A DNA stretch of 64,000 nucleotides from assembly GCF_041821085.1 (NCBI RefSeq), contig NZ_JBGUAZ010000010.1, forward strand, positions 27,820-91,819. Direction: 5' to 3'. This DNA is from Natrinema sp. HArc-T2 (GTDB lineage: Archaea > Halobacteriota > Halobacteria > Halobacteriales > Natrialbaceae). The first letter of the stretch is position 1. Every line of letters starts with the position of its first letter. A program made the position numbers and the translations under genes. Shown here piece after piece: positions 62,391 to 64,000 of this stretch. The notes under the pieces are model-generated. The model saw nothing but the letters and a program-made list of their open reading frames with translations, did no database searches and was not told the DNA's origin.

Positions 62391-63167
62391 ATGACAAACA
62401 AACCCGGGGAACGACAGGGGATCAAGGCCACGGAAACCGCCTTCGATATTATAAAAACAATTCATGAGGCGGGGCACATCCGTCTCGTTGAACTCGCTGA
62501 CACGGTTGGAATCGCCAATAGTACCGCGTTCAGTCACCTCACAACACTCGAGGAACTCGGCTATGTAGTGAAAGAGCCAGATGGTTACCGACTAGGTCTG
62601 AGACTTCTCGACCACGGGATACAAGCGAAGTATCACTACCGAGAACTTCTTGATGCTTCTAAGCCGGTTCTCGAACAGCTCGTCAGCGAAACCGATGAGG
62701 CGGTCAATCTGGTTGTCGAAGAGGATAACCATGCGGTCTACATCGGTCGTCTTACCGGAGATCGTGGTGTCCCGACGAACTCTTGGGTAGGGAAGCATAA
62801 ACAGATCCACACCCTTTCAGCTGGGAAGGCGATTCTAGCGCACATGCCTGAGAACCAGGTCGACGAAATCATTAGTCAGACAGGTCTTGATGGTGTAACA
62901 GCAGAGACGATCACGACTCGCGAGGAACTCGAGTCCGAGTTCGAGGAAATTCGAGAGCGTGGGGTCGCATTTAATAATTGTGAGTCTCATGAAAGCATTC
63001 GGGCTGTGGGCGCTCCAATCATTCTCAACGAGGAGGTCTATGGAGCAGTGTCGGTCGCTGGCCCAGCTAAACGACTGACTGGAGAGTATTTCAGATCTGA
63101 GATACCGGATTTACTACTTGGAGCGGTCAACGAAATCGAGCTCAAATTAGCCTATACTGATAACTGA
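62391..63167 (+). CDS. IclR-family transcriptional regulator
   Basis: A 258-aa regulator. HTH: KATETAFDIIKTIHEAGHIR and ANSTAFSHLTTLEELGYV. Ligand domain: HTLSAGKAILAHMPENQVDE and VYGAVSVAGPAKRL. It is more distant from the two 254-aa IclR proteins (19780 and 40797) than they are from each other. It stands alone between the etf operon and an ISH3 element, so its target is not evident; AT-rich flanks and codon use hint at separate acquisition. Confidence 0.9.
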   Translation: MTNKPGERQGIKATETAFDIIKTIHEAGHIRLVELADTVGIANSTAFSHLTTLEELGYVVKEPDGYRLGLRLLDHGIQAKYHYRELLDASKPVLEQLVSETDEAVNLVVEEDNHAVYIGRLTGDRGVPTNSWVGKHKQIHTLSAGKAILAHMPENQVDEIISQTGLDGVTAETITTREELESEFEEIRERGVAFNNCESHESIRAVGAPIILNEEVYGAVSVAGPAKRLTGEYFRSEIPDLLLGAVNEIELKLAYTDN

Positions 63168-63340
63168 ACCCGACTTCTCGAGCAGAAAGTTCCGTCGAAT
63201 CGAGATGCACCCGGAACACCCACACAGCTGGTCAAGTGCGCTCATTCCTCGTCGAAACGTCATCGCGATTTTCGGTACTTCCCAACCAGGATGAGAGCTG
63301 GAGCTAAAGCGTTGGTCTGATGAGGAAAATGTCTGGTTGA

Positions 63341-64000
63341 GTGAATGTGTTCAATATCCCTCAGCCAGACGGTGTTCTTTCGGATTCGGACATAAAAGAT
63401 TTAGCGGAAGACGTCATCTGCCAGCTCCCTTTGCCAGGGATCGAGGGCTCGCCTCTCGATCCCGGCGATATCTGGGCTGTCGTTATTCTTGCAGCAGTCA
63501 ATCAGACTTCCATCTGGGAGACGTGCAAAGACAACGACAACGCTGTCTGTGACGATACTGCCATGGACTGGCTACATACGCTCAACCGAGACCAGCTTGA
63601 GCGCATTGCTAACCGTCTTCTCCAAGAGTTAGCGATGACGATCCTCGACCGGTCAAGGTCGAGGATCGTCTCTATCGACTTCGTCGATAACCCCTATCAT
63701 GGCACGTACGCTGACGAGAAAAGTGAACTCTGCCGAATGCACGCGAAGGACGGGACAACGACGTGTCACCGGTACTGTACAGCGTATCTCGTCTCGAACG
63801 GTAAACCGGTGACATTGGCCATGATGTACGTCCGAAGTGATGAGGAGGAGGCAGACGCGGTCGAGCGTGTCCTCGACCGCGTCGAAGCCTATCCCTTCGA
63901 GATAGAGCTTCTCTTGGCTGATCGTGGCTTCTACAACGAACGTATCCTGCGTCGTTCTCAGGAGATTGCTGCGACTGTTGTTCCCGTTCAAAAGAAGGGA
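63341..64000 (+). CDS. ISH3-family transposase, cut by window edge
   Basis: The first 220 codons of a DDE transposase typical of haloarchaea. Family order: VFNIPQPDGVLSDSDIKDLA, then SPLDPGDIWAVVILAAVNQ, AMDWLHTLNRDQLERIANRL, VSIDFVDNPYHGTYAD (first catalytic Asp) and LLADRGFYNERIL (second Asp). It begins at GTG 63341 (or GTG 63347) right after an in-frame TGA and is open to the last base. A perfect 14-bp inverted repeat lies inside it at 63637-63670. The C-terminal third with the catalytic Glu is outside the window, so intactness cannot be judged. Confidence 0.85.
   Translation, partial: MNVFNIPQPDGVLSDSDIKDLAEDVICQLPLPGIEGSPLDPGDIWAVVILAAVNQTSIWETCKDNDNAVCDDTAMDWLHTLNRDQLERIANRLLQELAMTILDRSRSRIVSIDFVDNPYHGTYADEKSELCRMHAKDGTTTCHRYCTAYLVSNGKPVTLAMMYVRSDEEEADAVERVLDRVEAYPFEIELLLADRGFYNERILRRSQEIAATVVPVQKKG

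Noticed and set aside
1..64000. CRISPR arrays, tRNA or rRNA genes, replication origin
   Set aside because: I found no regularly spaced repeats, no tRNA-like cloverleaf sequence, no rRNA segment and no replication-initiator gene while reading the window; a tRNA scan could still overturn this.

Overview
The window reads as a piece of a haloarchaeal genome, most likely an accessory or plasmid-like part of a Natrialbales-type organism. The support is direct: proteins rich in Asp and Glu, GC-rich coding DNA, solute-binding proteins with Tat signals followed by a lipobox, AT-rich TATA boxes about 25-32 nt ahead of starts (a leaderless pattern), and lineage-typical families (RdfA, archaea-specific SMC-related protein, ISH3 and IS6/ISH15-type transposases). 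I saw no tRNA, rRNA, CRISPR or replication gene, so the replicon cannot be named.

Almost everything is catabolism of organic acids, amino acids or aldehydes. 1-16.5 kb: an acyl-CoA ligase (cut by the left edge), a complete LIV-type ABC importer, three crotonase-fold enzymes, a 3-hydroxyacyl-CoA dehydrogenase, a small regulator operon, a thiolase overlapping an HMG-CoA-synthase-like/DUF35 fusion, and an aldehyde dehydrogenase. 16.8-33 kb: an acyl-CoA dehydrogenase, an intact orphan RdfA, an IclR regulator, a gamma-carbonic-anhydrase-like protein, two very similar aldehyde dehydrogenases flanking an NDH-2-like oxidoreductase, an MFS carrier, an acetyl-CoA-synthetase-like ligase and an amidohydrolase/DUF59/UspA operon, then an SDR. 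33-41.6 kb: a ribose-type ABC importer with a truncated second binding protein, an SDR divergent from a beta-keto acid cleavage enzyme (BKACE), and a second IclR regulator.

41.6-47.6 kb is a decay zone: an IS200/IS605 tnpB-like remnant, a frameshifted second rdfA beside an intact SMC-like gene, and at least three broken IS6-family transposases. 47.6-58.9 kb again makes metabolic sense: glutaryl-CoA dehydrogenase, a CaiB-type CoA transferase, an Lrp regulator, two semialdehyde-type dehydrogenases, an APC permease and a class III omega-aminotransferase. Together they fit 5-aminovalerate (or GABA) to glutarate to crotonyl-CoA. The ETF pair near 60-61.5 kb would take electrons from the acyl-CoA dehydrogenases, and the crotonases, 3-hydroxyacyl-CoA dehydrogenase and thiolase in the first 15 kb could finish crotonyl-CoA. 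The window closes with a third IclR regulator and an ISH3-family transposase running off the right edge.

Gene decay and duplication are the other theme: remnants of a crotonase, a gamma-carbonic anhydrase, an alcohol dehydrogenase joined to a VOC protein, a binding protein and several transposases, plus a small palindromic MITE-like repeat in several intergenic copies. The most interesting items are the split rdfA/SMC-like loci, the glutarate module, the cysteine-less HMGCS-DUF35 fusion next to its thiolase, and the SDR/BKACE/importer cluster whose substrate is unknown.
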